Of a stretch of 64,000 nt of DNA, positions 1 through 8,488 are shown in pieces. The stretch covers positions 217,125 through 281,124 of the forward strand of contig NZ_MKQR01000016.1 of the NCBI RefSeq assembly GCF_001940455.1, written 5' to 3'. The notes beneath the pieces are model-generated. The model was not told the origin of the DNA, made no database searches, and saw nothing but the letters and a program-made list of their open reading frames with translations. Made by a program: the position numbers and the translations under genes. Numbering within the stretch: the stretch's first letter is position 1; every line of letters begins with the position of its first letter. This stretch comes from Actinokineospora bangkokensis. GTDB taxonomy: Bacteria > Actinomycetota > Actinomycetes > Mycobacteriales > Pseudonocardiaceae.

Positions 1-57
1 CCCCGTCGCGGCCTCGCCTAAGCGGGCCAGTTCACCACCGCGTTCGGTCAACAACAC
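1..57 (-). CDS. 5' end of an unidentified gene, cut by the window edge
   Basis: A GTG start at 57-55 is preceded by a strong ribosome-binding site (AGGAGGG, 6 bases upstream) and opens a stop-free frame running off the window: V-L-L-T-E-R-G-G-E-L-A-R-L-G-E-A-A-T-G. It begins 28 bases after the stop of the ornithine-cyclodeaminase-like gene on the same strand, so the two probably form an operon. The visible 19 residues are too few to assign a family. In staphyloferrin-B and diaminopropionate loci an OCD-like enzyme partners a cysteine-synthase-like enzyme, but nothing visible here proves that. Confidence 0.5.
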   Translation of the reverse strand, partial: MLLTERGGELARLGEAATG

Positions 58-85
58 CGTGCACCCTCCTCTGCTACCCCGGATC

Positions 86-970
86 TCACGTTCCGCACCC
101 CGTGCCCGCGCACCGCACACCCCCGGCGCCGAAGCCGCGCTCGCGCGCCGCCCCGTGCAGCACGCACGCGACCAGGTCCAACCCGGCCGCGCCGACCAGG
201 TCCACCAGCACCACCGCGTCGGCGGTGGCCCGCCCCGGGTGCGCGCCGGTGAGCACGTCGGCCAACCGCACCGCGTCCCCGGCGGCCGCCGGGTCGTCGG
301 TGAACCGCTGGTCGACCGCGGCCGCGGCGGCGCGCACCGGGCACGCCCCGGCGCGCACGACCAGCGCCCCCGGCGCCAGCCGGTCGGCGGGCACCACCCA
401 CGCCCCGTCGTGGGCGAACACCAACCGGGCACCCTCGACCGCGGCGCCCACGTCCTCGGCGACCGACAGGGTCACCGACGTCAGGTCGACCTCGGCCAGC
501 GCGCCGGGATCGATGCGCGCGCCCGCCGGGTGCACGGTGATGTGCCGGACCGTCGGCAGCCGCCGGACGATCATCGTCAGCTGCGGGCGCAGCACCGCGC
601 CCGTCCCCAGCACCACCGCCCGCACCGGCCCCGGCGCCACCAGTTCCCGCGCGGCCAGGGTGGCCAGCGCGGCGGCGTGCACCGCCCGCAACCCCGCGGC
701 GGGCACGAGGAAGCGCGCGTCGTCGTCCTCGACGAGCAGCAGGCCGTCCCCGTCCTGCCCGGCGGGGTCCAGGACCGCGGGGTCCAGGTCCACCGGGGTC
801 GGGTCGACGGCGGCGTCGTCGCCCGCGGGGGGTCCGGTCCACGGCCGCACCCGGCACGCCGGGACGGGTGCGCGTCCCGCCAGCGCGGCGGACAGCACGC
901 CGACGAGGTCTGCGACCGCCGTGGCGGCGGACAGCTCCTCGACCCCCAGAGGCAGGATCGGCGCGCCCAT
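86..970 (-). CDS. ornithine cyclodeaminase / mu-crystallin family protein
   Basis: A 294-residue protein of the OCD/mu-crystallin family, NAD(P)-dependent enzymes acting on amino acids or their imines (ornithine cyclodeaminase, alanine dehydrogenase, ketimine reductase, SbnB). The dinucleotide-binding motif reads VLGTGAVLRPQL, followed by the family's typical 'GALAEVDLTSVTLSV' region and a C-terminal 'GAHPGR' loop. The ATG at 970 is chosen because GGAAGGGG lies 8 bases upstream; the frame stays open further 5' but without an RBS. It is somewhat shorter than usual (320-350 aa). A partial gene follows after 28 bases. Substrate unknown; SbnB-like diaminopropionate synthesis is one possibility because of an SbnA-like gene 38 kb away, but that link is speculative. 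Confidence 0.75.
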   Translation of the reverse strand: MGAPILPLGVEELSAATAVADLVGVLSAALAGRAPVPACRVRPWTGPPAGDDAAVDPTPVDLDPAVLDPAGQDGDGLLLVEDDDARFLVPAAGLRAVHAAALATLAARELVAPGPVRAVVLGTGAVLRPQLTMIVRRLPTVRHITVHPAGARIDPGALAEVDLTSVTLSVAEDVGAAVEGARLVFAHDGAWVVPADRLAPGALVVRAGACPVRAAAAAVDQRFTDDPAAAGDAVRLADVLTGAHPGRATADAVVLVDLVGAAGLDLVACVLHGAARERGFGAGGVRCAGTGCGT

Positions 971-1290
971 CCCGTGCACCCCTTCCGTGTGTCGCGCGGG
1001 TGCCAGCAGGGTGCCGCACCGCGCTTTCACCTCGCTGCCACGGTGGTGAAAGCCGACCGGAAGCCGGCCGAAAGCGGTGAAGTGTCCACTGGACGCACGG
1101 TCCCCGACGGCGGCGAGGGAGGTCAGGCGCGATGTACCCGGACGACATGCACTGGTGACCCGGGGTTCTCCCGGCGTTCACCCCAGGCGGCACCCACCCA
1201 CGAGCGGACAGGTCCGGGCGCGACGCGGCACCCGGTCCCGCCGCCGGGATCGGGTGGGGCGCACCAGGACCGGGCACCGGCCCGGGGCGC
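971..1290. other. 320-bp intergenic region upstream of the OCD-like gene
   Basis: No convincing gene is visible. It should contain the promoter of the leftward OCD-like operon and the 3' end of the leftward AfsR-type gene. The only structured element noticed is a short perfect inverted repeat GTCCA-C-TGGAC at 1084-1094, a possible operator about 115 bases from the OCD-like start. Confidence 0.4.
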
Positions 1291-4200
1291 TCAGCTCACG
1301 CGCAGCTCGGCGCGCGCGTCCTCGGGGAGCGCCGCCTCCAGGGCGTCGAGGTGGTCGGCCCAGCGGGCGGCTTCCTTCGACGGGACGCCGTCGAGCAGCT
1401 GCCTGGCCCGCCTCAGCTCGTCGCCCACCGGGCCACCGGCACCGGACTTCGCCGCCGCCAGCAGCACCAGCGCCTTCGCGTGCCACAGCGCCGATCCCAG
1501 CTCCGCGAACAGCCCCACCGCGGTCGACAGCTCCGCCTCGGCGGCGCGCTGGTCGCCCAGGGCCAACCGGATCTCGCCGATGGCGACCATCGTCTGCCCC
1601 TGCACCAGCCGCTCGCCCACCCGCACCGCCAGCGCCATCGCGTTGCGCAGCACCGTCTCCGCGTCGACCAGCCGCCCCTGCCGGTACCGGGCCACGCCGA
1701 GCCCGTAGAGGGCGTAGGTCTCCCCGATCCGGTCACCGATCGAGCGCACTATCCGCAGCACGCCGGTGAACTCGCGCGCCGCCGCGGCGTGGTCGCGGGT
1801 TCCCAGGTGCAGGTGGGCGAACTGGTGCAGCACCTGCGCCTCGCCGCGCACGCAGCCGACCTCGCGGCAGATGCGCAGCGCGGACTCCAGCAGCTGCTTG
1901 CCCTGCTCGTGGTCGTGCTCGTCGATGCGGAACCGGGCGATGCTGCGCAGCACCTGCGCCTCGCCCATCCGGTCGCCCACCTCGCGCATGAGCGCCAGCG
2001 CGGAGTCCAACCGGGACACCATGGTGGTGACGTCGCCGAGCAGGCCGTCGGTGATGGCCATGTTCCGCAGCGCCAGCGCCCGGCCGTGGGTGTCGCCCCT
2101 GGCCTCGAACAGCGCCATGGCCGCGGCCAGGCAGCGCTGCGAGTCGGGCAGCCGCTTCTGGAACATGTGCAGCGTGCCCAGGGAGTAGAGCATCGCGGCC
2201 TGCCCGGTGCGGTTGCCGGTGCGCTCGCACAGGTCGAGCCCGAGCCGGGCGGTCTCGTGCCAGTCGTCGAAGTAGCCCTTGGTCTCGAACAGGGTCACCG
2301 CGGTCAGCGCCAGGTCCCAGCACAGCTCGTCGAGGCCCTCGGCGGCGGCCTGGCGCACGGCGGCCACCAGCGACCGGCGCTCGCTCTCCCACCAGTCCGC
2401 GGGCACGTCGAGCTCGTCGAGCAGGGTGCGCCCGGGCGGCAGCGGCGGCTGCCAGCGCGGGGCGGTGCCGTGCAGGATCGTGTAGTCGCCGCCGTACTCG
2501 GCGCGGTGGGCCTGCTCGGCCAGGCCCATCCAGGCGCCCAGCACTCGCTGGAGCGCGGCGTCGCGCTCCTGCCTGGTCTCGTTGTCCAGCAGGCGTTCCA
2601 GGGCGTAGACCCGGATCAGGTTGTGCAGCCGGTAGCGCACCTGCTCGCCGGGGAACTCCACGGTGTCGAGCAGCCGGGCGTCGATCAGCTGCTCCAGCAC
2701 CTCCTCGGCGTGCGGCAGGTCGGTGTCGAGCAGCGCCGCGGCGGTCCAGGCCGGGAAGTCGGGGGCGCGCAGCAGGGCGAACAGCCGGAACAGCCGCTTG
2801 GCCTGCGCGCTGAGCTCGTCGTAGGTGAGGCCGATGTTGAACCGCAGCTCGAAGCCGCGGTAGTTGAACTCGTCGAGCCTGCTGGTCTCGTCCTGCAACC
2901 GGCGCACCAGCGAGGCGATCCGCCAGTGCGGCTTGGACGCCAGCCGCGCCCCCGCGATCCGCAGCGCCAGCGGCAGCCCGCCGCAGAACCCGACCAGCTC
3001 GGCCGCGGGCCCCGGCTCGGCGCTGACCCGCGCCGGGCCGACGATCCTGGCCAGCAGCACCATCGACCGGGTGGTGTCGAAGGCGTCGACGTCCACCCAG
3101 TGCGCGCCGGGCAGCCCGGTCATCCGCATCCGGCTGGTGGCGATCACCGCGCAGGTGGGGCTGCCGGGCAGCAGCGGGAGCACCTGCTCCTCGCCCACCA
3201 CGTCGTCGAGGACCACGAGCACCCGCTTGGTGGCCAGCAGGCTGCGGTAGAGCTCGGCCTGCTCCTGCACGTCCTCGGGCACCATGGCGCCGTTGACGCC
3301 CAGCGCGCGCAGGAACCGCTCCAGCAGCTTGCCGGTGCGGTCGTCGCCGGGGAAGCGGAAGTCCCCGTAGAGCTGCCCGTCCGGGAACTCCTCGCGCAGC
3401 TCGTGGGCCACCCGCACGGCGAGGCTGGACTTGCCCACCCCGCCCTTGCCGGAGATGGCCACGATCCGCACGGCGTGGTCGGCGTGGTCGGCGCCGTCGC
3501 CGCCGCGGTCGAGCAGCACGTCGCGGATCTCGGCCAGCTGGTCCTCGCGGCCGGTGAAGTCCGCGATGCTCGCGGGCAGCTGCCGCGGCACCACCACCTG
3601 CTCCTCGACGACCGGCTCGCGGGCAGGCGCGGCCTCGGCGGGCGGGCGGGCGGCCAGCGCCGGGTCGCGGTTGAGGATGGCCTCCTCCAGCTCGCGCAGC
3701 TCCTGCCCCGGCTCGACGCCCAGCTCCTCGACCAGGGTCGCCCGCGCCCGCCTGGCCACCTCCAGCGCCTCGGCCTGCCGCTCGGCCCGGTAGAGGGCGA
3801 GCATGAGGAACCCGTACCGCCGCTCGCGCAGCGGTTCCTCCGCGACCAGCGCGGTCAGCTCACCGATGATCTCCTCGTGCCTGCCCAGGGCGAGGTCGAG
3901 GCGCACCCGCCGCTCGACCGCGGCCAGCCTGCTGTCCTCCAGGTGGGCGGCACCGCGCTGCACCAGCGCGCTGTTCACCCCGGCCAGCGCGGGCCCGCGC
4001 CACAGCGCCAGCGCCGCCCGCAGCTCCCCCGCGGCGTCGGCGAGCCTGCCCTCGGCCTCCAGGTCCACCGCCGCGGCCACCCCGCTGGTGAACCGCGCGC
4101 TGTCGAGGTCGAGGTCCGCGGCGTCGAGCAGGTACCCGGCCGGGTCGGTGACGATGACCCCGCCCCGCCCGGCGTCGGTGAACACCTTGCGCAGGGCGGA

Positions 4201-4437
4201 GATGCAGAACTGGATCTGACCGCGCGCGGTCGAGGGCGGCTCGTCGTCCCAGACGGCGTCGATCAACTGCTCCAGCGGGGTGACCCGCCCGGCGTTGAGC
4301 GCGAGCATGGACAGCACGACCCGCTGGCGCGCACCCCCCACGTTCAGCGCGCGCCGTCCATCGCTGAGTTCGAGCGGTCCCAGCAACTGGAGCCTCAAAA
4401 CGCCCCCAACAAGGTTTTCGAGCAGTCGTCGAATCAC
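1291..4437 (-). CDS. AfsR/SARP-family transcriptional regulator with NB-ARC and TPR domains
   Basis: A large STAND regulator of the AfsR type. In order: OmpR-like winged-helix DNA-binding domain (about residues 14-100), bacterial transcriptional activation domain (about 107-255), a linker, an NB-ARC ATPase with P-loop GKGGVGKS (330-337), Walker B VLVVLDDV near 407-413 and a GLPLAL motif, then a long helical TPR region to the end. Such proteins hydrolyse ATP to switch on secondary-metabolite or developmental genes. The frame opens with GTG at 4437 without a good RBS. A TTG at 4398 (giving L-R-L-Q-L-L-G-P-L-E, the typical start of SARPs) has GGGGG 4 bases upstream and may be the true start. Its neighbours give no clear target. 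Confidence 0.9.
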   Translation of the reverse strand: MIRRLLENLVGGVLRLQLLGPLELSDGRRALNVGGARQRVVLSMLALNAGRVTPLEQLIDAVWDDEPPSTARGQIQFCISALRKVFTDAGRGGVIVTDPAGYLLDAADLDLDSARFTSGVAAAVDLEAEGRLADAAGELRAALALWRGPALAGVNSALVQRGAAHLEDSRLAAVERRVRLDLALGRHEEIIGELTALVAEEPLRERRYGFLMLALYRAERQAEALEVARRARATLVEELGVEPGQELRELEEAILNRDPALAARPPAEAAPAREPVVEEQVVVPRQLPASIADFTGREDQLAEIRDVLLDRGGDGADHADHAVRIVAISGKGGVGKSSLAVRVAHELREEFPDGQLYGDFRFPGDDRTGKLLERFLRALGVNGAMVPEDVQEQAELYRSLLATKRVLVVLDDVVGEEQVLPLLPGSPTCAVIATSRMRMTGLPGAHWVDVDAFDTTRSMVLLARIVGPARVSAEPGPAAELVGFCGGLPLALRIAGARLASKPHWRIASLVRRLQDETSRLDEFNYRGFELRFNIGLTYDELSAQAKRLFRLFALLRAPDFPAWTAAALLDTDLPHAEEVLEQLIDARLLDTVEFPGEQVRYRLHNLIRVYALERLLDNETRQERDAALQRVLGAWMGLAEQAHRAEYGGDYTILHGTAPRWQPPLPPGRTLLDELDVPADWWESERRSLVAAVRQAAAEGLDELCWDLALTAVTLFETKGYFDDWHETARLGLDLCERTGNRTGQAAMLYSLGTLHMFQKRLPDSQRCLAAAMALFEARGDTHGRALALRNMAITDGLLGDVTTMVSRLDSALALMREVGDRMGEAQVLRSIARFRIDEHDHEQGKQLLESALRICREVGCVRGEAQVLHQFAHLHLGTRDHAAAAREFTGVLRIVRSIGDRIGETYALYGLGVARYRQGRLVDAETVLRNAMALAVRVGERLVQGQTMVAIGEIRLALGDQRAAEAELSTAVGLFAELGSALWHAKALVLLAAAKSGAGGPVGDELRRARQLLDGVPSKEAARWADHLDALEAALPEDARAELRVS

Positions 4438-5814
4438 ACGCTCTCAGCGTATACCGGGCCATTGAACCGGCACCAGAGACGCTGTCGCGGCAAAAAGACG
4501 TTAACACGCCAACACCCAGCCCAATGCCCGCTCGCCCCCGCCGACCACCCCCGGCGCCCCGCCCCGCCCGCACCCCCACCGGACCCGCGCGCGCCGCGCA
4601 CGAGGGGCAGATCACCTTCGATGTCGCAGGTCGATAGGGGTGCCCCCCACGCGGTGACCGACCGCCCGGACCCCGTGCCCGGAGCACAGCGCTCTGCTCC
4701 GAACAGGCCAACCGGTCCATCCGGGCACCCGCGCGCCCGAACCCCGGAACAGCCGGAACACCATCGGGTAAATCAGCGGTGACCCACACCCGGAATGGCA
4801 TGGATCACCAATGGAAATCGTTTCACGACCACGCAAGAATGCCCCACAGCAATCACGCGACCACTCCCCGCGACCCCCCTGCACCCCGCCCACGAACCGC
4901 AGGTAGTACCCCCCGGACCACCCGTCGGCCCCCGCCCGCTCGTCGCGGTCCAACCAGGTGACGCCCCGCGGGGAAATGTCGACCCCGACACCGGTGAACG
5001 CCCTGCCCCCGACCCCGGATCGCATGACCGCGCCGCCACCGGTTCCGGCGCCGCCCTTCACTCGAACGCGCCGATCCCCCATCCCCTCGCCCGCCGCGGG
5101 GACGCGGACCAGCGACCCCCGCCCCTGCGGGTGACCCCGGGCAGATTAGGGGTTGACATCTCACCGATACCGGTTCCACCACCCACGCCGCGACCCCACC
5201 CCGGACCACCCGATCGCCGCCCGAGCCCCCACTCGCAGGCCCCTCGCCCCCCAAAGTTTCCCGTCCACAATGGGACACCCCCGAAAATCCCACTACAACG
5301 CGTACGCCGAAAGCACCACTCCCCTACCCCGAACGCCCCGAGCACACCCCCACCTGACTGCTGGCCAACCCACCCCCGAAACCCCACCACACCCCCAACA
5401 TCCTCAAACCGCGTGCGCCTCACCAAACCCTCGGCGAAAGGCTCCGACCTGCCATCGGCGCCTGCGACCCACCAGGGCGGTCCCTGCCGCACATCGACAC
5501 CCACGCCCGGTGCAGGCTCCAAGAGCGACCAACTGCATCGTCACCAGGGGAAGAGTCGCGGTGGCCAACGCCCGACCGCGCGTCGATCGCTCAGGCTGGA
5601 TCGCAGGAGGCCGAGCAATGAAGCACCCAGCGTGCGCCGCCAGGGCAGGGTGCAGTCCTGCTGCCGCTGGCGGGAGAGCCACCGTCACAGAGGTAGACCC
5701 CGTAGCGATCATCGGGGCGGGAAGTCGGCCGCACCGGTCAGCCGAGCGGGAGTGACCGCGGCGGGGAGTGGGCAGCGTGGTGGTCGAGCCGAGCAGCGGG
5801 CCTCGGGGGAGGTG
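4438..5814. other. 1.4-kb gene-free, strongly C-rich stretch
   Basis: No frame here has the codon bias, RBS or recognisable protein sequence of its neighbours. The + strand is rich in C runs and poor in G, especially 5160-5480, so the - strand is G-rich with many GGG runs and could form quadruplexes. The promoter of the leftward AfsR-type gene should lie at the left end. A perfect TTGACA occurs near 5154 on the + strand, but no matching -10 is evident. The right end holds the 3' region of the HSP18-regulator-like gene. Confidence 0.5.
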
Positions 5815-6432
5815 TCACCCGCGGCCGTCGCGGCGCGCGGTGGTGATCTCGTGTCGGATGCGGGTCGTGCGGACGACGACCGCGTCGACCTGTTCGGCCA
5901 GGGCGGGGTGGTGCACCAGGTAGGTGCGGATGTCCACCAGCGGGCCCACCAGCCGAGCGGGGTCGCTGCCCCCCAGGGCCTCACCGACGCGGGCGGCGTG
6001 CCTGCGGGCCGCGTTGTCGAGGTCGGCCAGCGCCAGGATGCGGGCGGCCAGGGTGCGCAGGGCGGCGGCGTTGTCCTGGGCCCACGCCGAGGTCGCGCGC
6101 TCCACGGCCCGCTGATCGCGACGGGCGTGCACCCGCCCCTCCGCAGTCTGCTCGCCGGTCTCCGGGTGCAACCGCAGGAAGCGGCGCTCGGCGGCCTGCC
6201 TGCTCGCCACCCCCAGGGCCGGGGCGAGGGCCGCCCAACTGGCCCCGGCCGCGCGCGCGGCCTGGATCAGCTCGGGCTCCCACCCGGCCATCTCCTCGCG
6301 CAGCTCGCGCAACTGCGCCAGGGCGGACAGCAGCTCCTCGGGGTCCGCGGTGCCCGACCGGGCCTCACCGAGGCGGGCGACCAACCCGCGCACGACCTCA
6401 TCGGGCTCCTGCTCCACCTCGACCACCTCCAC
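5815..6432 (-). CDS. HSP18 transcriptional-regulator-like protein
   Basis: A 205-residue, mostly helical and charged protein of the kind found next to small heat-shock protein genes in actinobacteria, where it is annotated as HSP18 transcriptional regulator. A central segment (SWAALAPALGVASRQAAERR) looks like a helix-turn-helix: alanine-rich first helix, 'GVASRQAAERR' as recognition helix. GTG at 6432 is chosen because the sequence upstream becomes low-complexity (R/G/A-rich); GTG at 6417 is an alternative. It lies downstream of hsp20 on the same strand, separated by 291 bases holding a tandem repeat. A role in controlling hsp20 is inferred from family and position. Confidence 0.7.
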   Translation of the reverse strand: MEVVEVEQEPDEVVRGLVARLGEARSGTADPEELLSALAQLRELREEMAGWEPELIQAARAAGASWAALAPALGVASRQAAERRFLRLHPETGEQTAEGRVHARRDQRAVERATSAWAQDNAAALRTLAARILALADLDNAARRHAARVGEALGGSDPARLVGPLVDIRTYLVHHPALAEQVDAVVVRTTRIRHEITTARRDGRG

Positions 6433-6544
6433 GCGATCACCCTGCCGACGACCGGCCCGCCGACGACCAGCCTGCCGGCACCCGGCCGAGCGCGGACCAG
6501 CCCACCGGCACCGAGCCTGCCGGCCCCAGCGCCCACGGCACCAC

Positions 6545-6630
6545 GTCAATCAGCACCAGGTCGATCAGCACCGGTCGATCAGCACCGGTCGATCAGCACC
6601 GGGTCACTCGGCACCGGGTCACTCAGCACT
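6545..6630. repeat. six tandem copies of a 14-15-bp unit between hsp20 and its regulator gene
   Basis: Six consecutive copies of GTCGATCAGCACCG(G) start at 6545, 6560, 6574, 6588, 6603 and 6618. The copies at 6560 and 6574 are identical; the outer copies vary (GTCAATC..., GTCACTC...). There are no spacers, so it is not CRISPR. It lies in the non-coding gap between two genes read leftward and may affect mRNA folding, or simply be replication slippage. Confidence 0.8.
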
Positions 6631-6723
6631 GCGCCGCTCACGGCATCGGTGCCGACGCCCGCGGTGGGGGCGGAGGACCGCCCCCACCGCGTCGGACGGG
6701 GGTTCGCGGGAACACCGCCCGGG

Positions 6724-7155
6724 TCAGGCGTCGATCTCCTTCGGGGCCGAGCCGACGGTGATGCGGCGGGCCTTGGCCTGCTCGGCCACCGGGATGCGGA
6801 GGGTGAGGACACCGGCGTCGTAGTCGGCGGAGATGCGGTCGGTGTCGAGGGTGTCGCCGAGGAACAGCTGGCGGGAGAACACCCCCAGGGGCCGCTCGCT
6901 CACCTGGACCTGCACGTCGTCGCCCAGGGTGGGGCGCCGCTCGGCCTTGACGGTGAGGACGTTGCGCTCGACGTCGACCTCGATGGCCGAGGGGTCGACG
7001 CCGGGCAGGTCGAAGCTGACGACCAGCTCGCCGCCGGAGCGGTAGGCGTCCATCGGCATGGACGACGGCTTGGACCAGGTGCCGGACCCCGCGCCGCCGA
7101 ACAGCTGCTGGGTCAGGCGGTCGAACTCGCGGAACGGGTCGGTGCGCATCAACAT
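6724..7155 (-). CDS. hsp20: Hsp20/alpha-crystallin small heat-shock protein
   Basis: A 143-residue cytoplasmic holdase chaperone that binds unfolding proteins and hands them to ATP-dependent chaperones. The N-terminus MLMRTDPFREFDRL is typical of actinobacterial Hsp18. The alpha-crystallin domain spans about residues 36-130: YRSGGELVVSFDLPGVDPS, then DVERNVLTVKAERR, then 'ADYDAGVLTLRIPVAE'. The C-terminal tail is short. The ATG at 7155 has GGAGGA 5-6 bases upstream. The promoter/operator lies at 7206-7234 and the HSP18-regulator-like gene is downstream. Heat or stress induction is inferred. Confidence 0.95.
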   Translation of the reverse strand: MLMRTDPFREFDRLTQQLFGGAGSGTWSKPSSMPMDAYRSGGELVVSFDLPGVDPSAIEVDVERNVLTVKAERRPTLGDDVQVQVSERPLGVFSRQLFLGDTLDTDRISADYDAGVLTLRIPVAEQAKARRITVGSAPKEIDA

Positions 7156-7205
7156 CGCGGATCCTCCTGTGTCCCGACGGCCCCCGTGGCCGTCGCTCGA
7201 CACCA

Positions 7206-7234
7206 TTTGTACCCCGTCATCAACCCGATGACAA
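7206..7234 (-). promoter_or_regulatory. hsp20 promoter with a palindromic operator in its spacer
   Basis: Read leftward: -35 TTGTCA (7234-7229), a 17-bp spacer, and -10 TACAAA (7211-7206), 50 bases before the hsp20 ATG. A perfect inverted repeat GTCATC-n5-GATGAC (7216-7232) fills the spacer and overlaps the -35, an ideal position for a repressor. The HSP18-regulator-like protein is the natural candidate to bind it, but this is inference. Confidence 0.6.
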
Positions 7235-7284
7235 GTCTCGTGTCGTCCGGAAGATGACATGTCTGCGGTGTCACACCCCGCCGC

Positions 7285-7290
7285 TACGGT
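7285..7290 (+). promoter_or_regulatory. -10 box for a leaderless methyltransferase mRNA
   Basis: TACGGT lies 6 bases before the GTG of the rightward methyltransferase, which has no Shine-Dalgarno sequence. In actinobacteria this spacing means transcription starts at, or next to, the start codon. Confidence 0.5.
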
Positions 7291-7296
7291 CACCCC

Positions 7297-7941
7297 GTGA
7301 TCGAGCCCCACCACCTGAGCGCCACCCGCGCCGGCTACGACGCCATCGCGGACGAGTACGCCGAGGCGTTCGCCGCCGGGTTGTCCGACCAGCCCTACGC
7401 CCGGGCCATGCTCACCGCCTTCGCCGAGCTCGTCCGCGGCGGCGGCCCGGTCCTCGACGTCGGCTGCGGCACCGGCGACGCGACGGGGCACCTGCACGCG
7501 CTGGGCATCCCCGTCAGCGGCCTCGACCTGTCCGCGTCGATGCTCGCGATCGCCCGCCGCACCCACCCGGGCCCGGACTACCGCCTCGGCTCCCTGACCG
7601 ACCTCGACGTCGCGGACGGCTCCCTGGGCGGCATCTGCGCGTCCTACTCGCTCATCCACGTCCCCCCGCCGCACGTGCCCGCGGCGCTGGCCGGGTTCCA
7701 CCGCGCCCTGCGCCCCGGCGGCCACCTCCTGCTCGCCTTCCAGGTCGGCACGGGCGTCCGCCACTTCGACGAGGCGTTCGGCCACCGGGTCGACCTCGAC
7801 TACCACCGCTTCACCCCGGACGGGCTCACCCGCCTGCTGGCCGACGCGGGGTTCACGACGGAATCGGTGCTGCGGCGGACCGCGCGCGGCACCGAGCTGA
7901 CCCCGCACGCCCACCTGATCGCCCGCAAGCCGCCCGGGTGA
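7297..7941 (+). CDS. class I SAM-dependent methyltransferase
   Basis: A 214-residue Rossmann-fold methyltransferase transferring methyl from S-adenosylmethionine to an unknown substrate. Motif I is VLDVGCGTGDATGHL (about residues 51-65), the acidic ribose-binding residue lies in VSGLDLSASML, and the post-motif 'RALRPGGHLLLAF' is typical of UbiE/BioC-like enzymes. It starts at GTG 7297, apparently leaderless. It is divergent from hsp20 and converges on a glsB-like gene across a strong terminator. Nothing in the neighbourhood reveals the substrate. Confidence 0.88.
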   Translation: MIEPHHLSATRAGYDAIADEYAEAFAAGLSDQPYARAMLTAFAELVRGGGPVLDVGCGTGDATGHLHALGIPVSGLDLSASMLAIARRTHPGPDYRLGSLTDLDVADGSLGGICASYSLIHVPPPHVPAALAGFHRALRPGGHLLLAFQVGTGVRHFDEAFGHRVDLDYHRFTPDGLTRLLADAGFTTESVLRRTARGTELTPHAHLIARKPPG

Positions 7942-7977
7942 GCGGGAATCCGCCGCCCACGGGCGGGAGCGGACAGC

Positions 7978-8014
7978 AGAACGGCCCGGCGGGACAGTCC
8001 CGCCGGGCCGTTCT
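7978..8014. terminator. bidirectional hairpin terminator with perfect 18-bp stem
   Basis: AGAACGGCCCGGCGGGAC (7978-7995), one loop base, and its exact complement (7997-8014). It lies between the converging methyltransferase (stop 7941) and glsB-like gene (stop 8027), so it can end both transcripts. Confidence 0.9.
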
Positions 8015-8026
8015 GGGGTTCTGGTG

Positions 8027-8299
8027 TCAGCGCACGGATCGGCGCCCGTACACACCCGCCACGAGGGCGACGCCGACAGCGGCGAGCACGACCTGGATCA
8101 GGATCTCGATCCAGTCGATCCCCCTGGTGTCACCCACGCCGACGGCGCGGGCGATCAGGGTGCCCACCAGGGCGGCCACGATGCCGATGACGATGGTCAA
8201 CCAGATCGGGATGCTCTGCTTGCCCGGCACGACGAGCCTGCCGAGCGCCCCGATGATCAAACCGATGATCAACGCACTGATGATTCCGGCGACAGTCAC
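8027..8299 (-). CDS. GlsB/YeaQ/YmgE family stress-response membrane protein
   Basis: A 90-residue integral membrane protein with three hydrophobic segments. It starts M-T-V-A-G-I-I-S-A-L-I-I-G and contains the family hallmark IGALGRLVVPGKQ; the remaining two helices follow to a basic C-terminal GRRSVR. Family members (transglycosylase-associated domain) are small, stress-induced membrane proteins of unclear biochemistry. GTG at 8299 is preferred to the in-frame GTG at 8305 because AGGAG sits 5 bases before 8299 but directly abuts 8305. Confidence 0.9.
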   Translation of the reverse strand: MTVAGIISALIIGLIIGALGRLVVPGKQSIPIWLTIVIGIVAALVGTLIARAVGVGDTRGIDWIEILIQVVLAAVGVALVAGVYGRRSVR

Positions 8300-8488
8300 G
8301 TCCACTCCTAGCGGGTCGATTCAGGTTAGCGCTGAGATACCCACTCGGAACCCCCACCAATCACCGCGGGCCGCGGCAACGAACAACCTGTCCCGTTGGT
8401 CCGGTTCCTGGCCCCGCCGGGCACCCGGGTGGTCGCGAGTGGACGCGGGGGTACCGTCGATCGGAGCACCCGATCGGAGAGAGCACAC

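Noticed and set aside
5058-5712. Short frames on the - strand (about 100-155 codons) in the C-rich tract
   Set aside because: Gly/Arg/Trp-rich translations, no Shine-Dalgarno or leaderless -10 pattern, no recognisable domain and no codon bias like neighbouring genes.
6545-6630. CRISPR array
   Set aside because: The 14-15-bp units are directly adjacent without spacers, and there are no cas genes.
4795-7257. 820-codon open frame on the + strand
   Set aside because: It runs antisense through the HSP18-regulator-like and hsp20 genes and across the gene-free tract. Its Pro/Arg/His/Gly-rich composition is typical of a high-GC shadow frame and it has no RBS.
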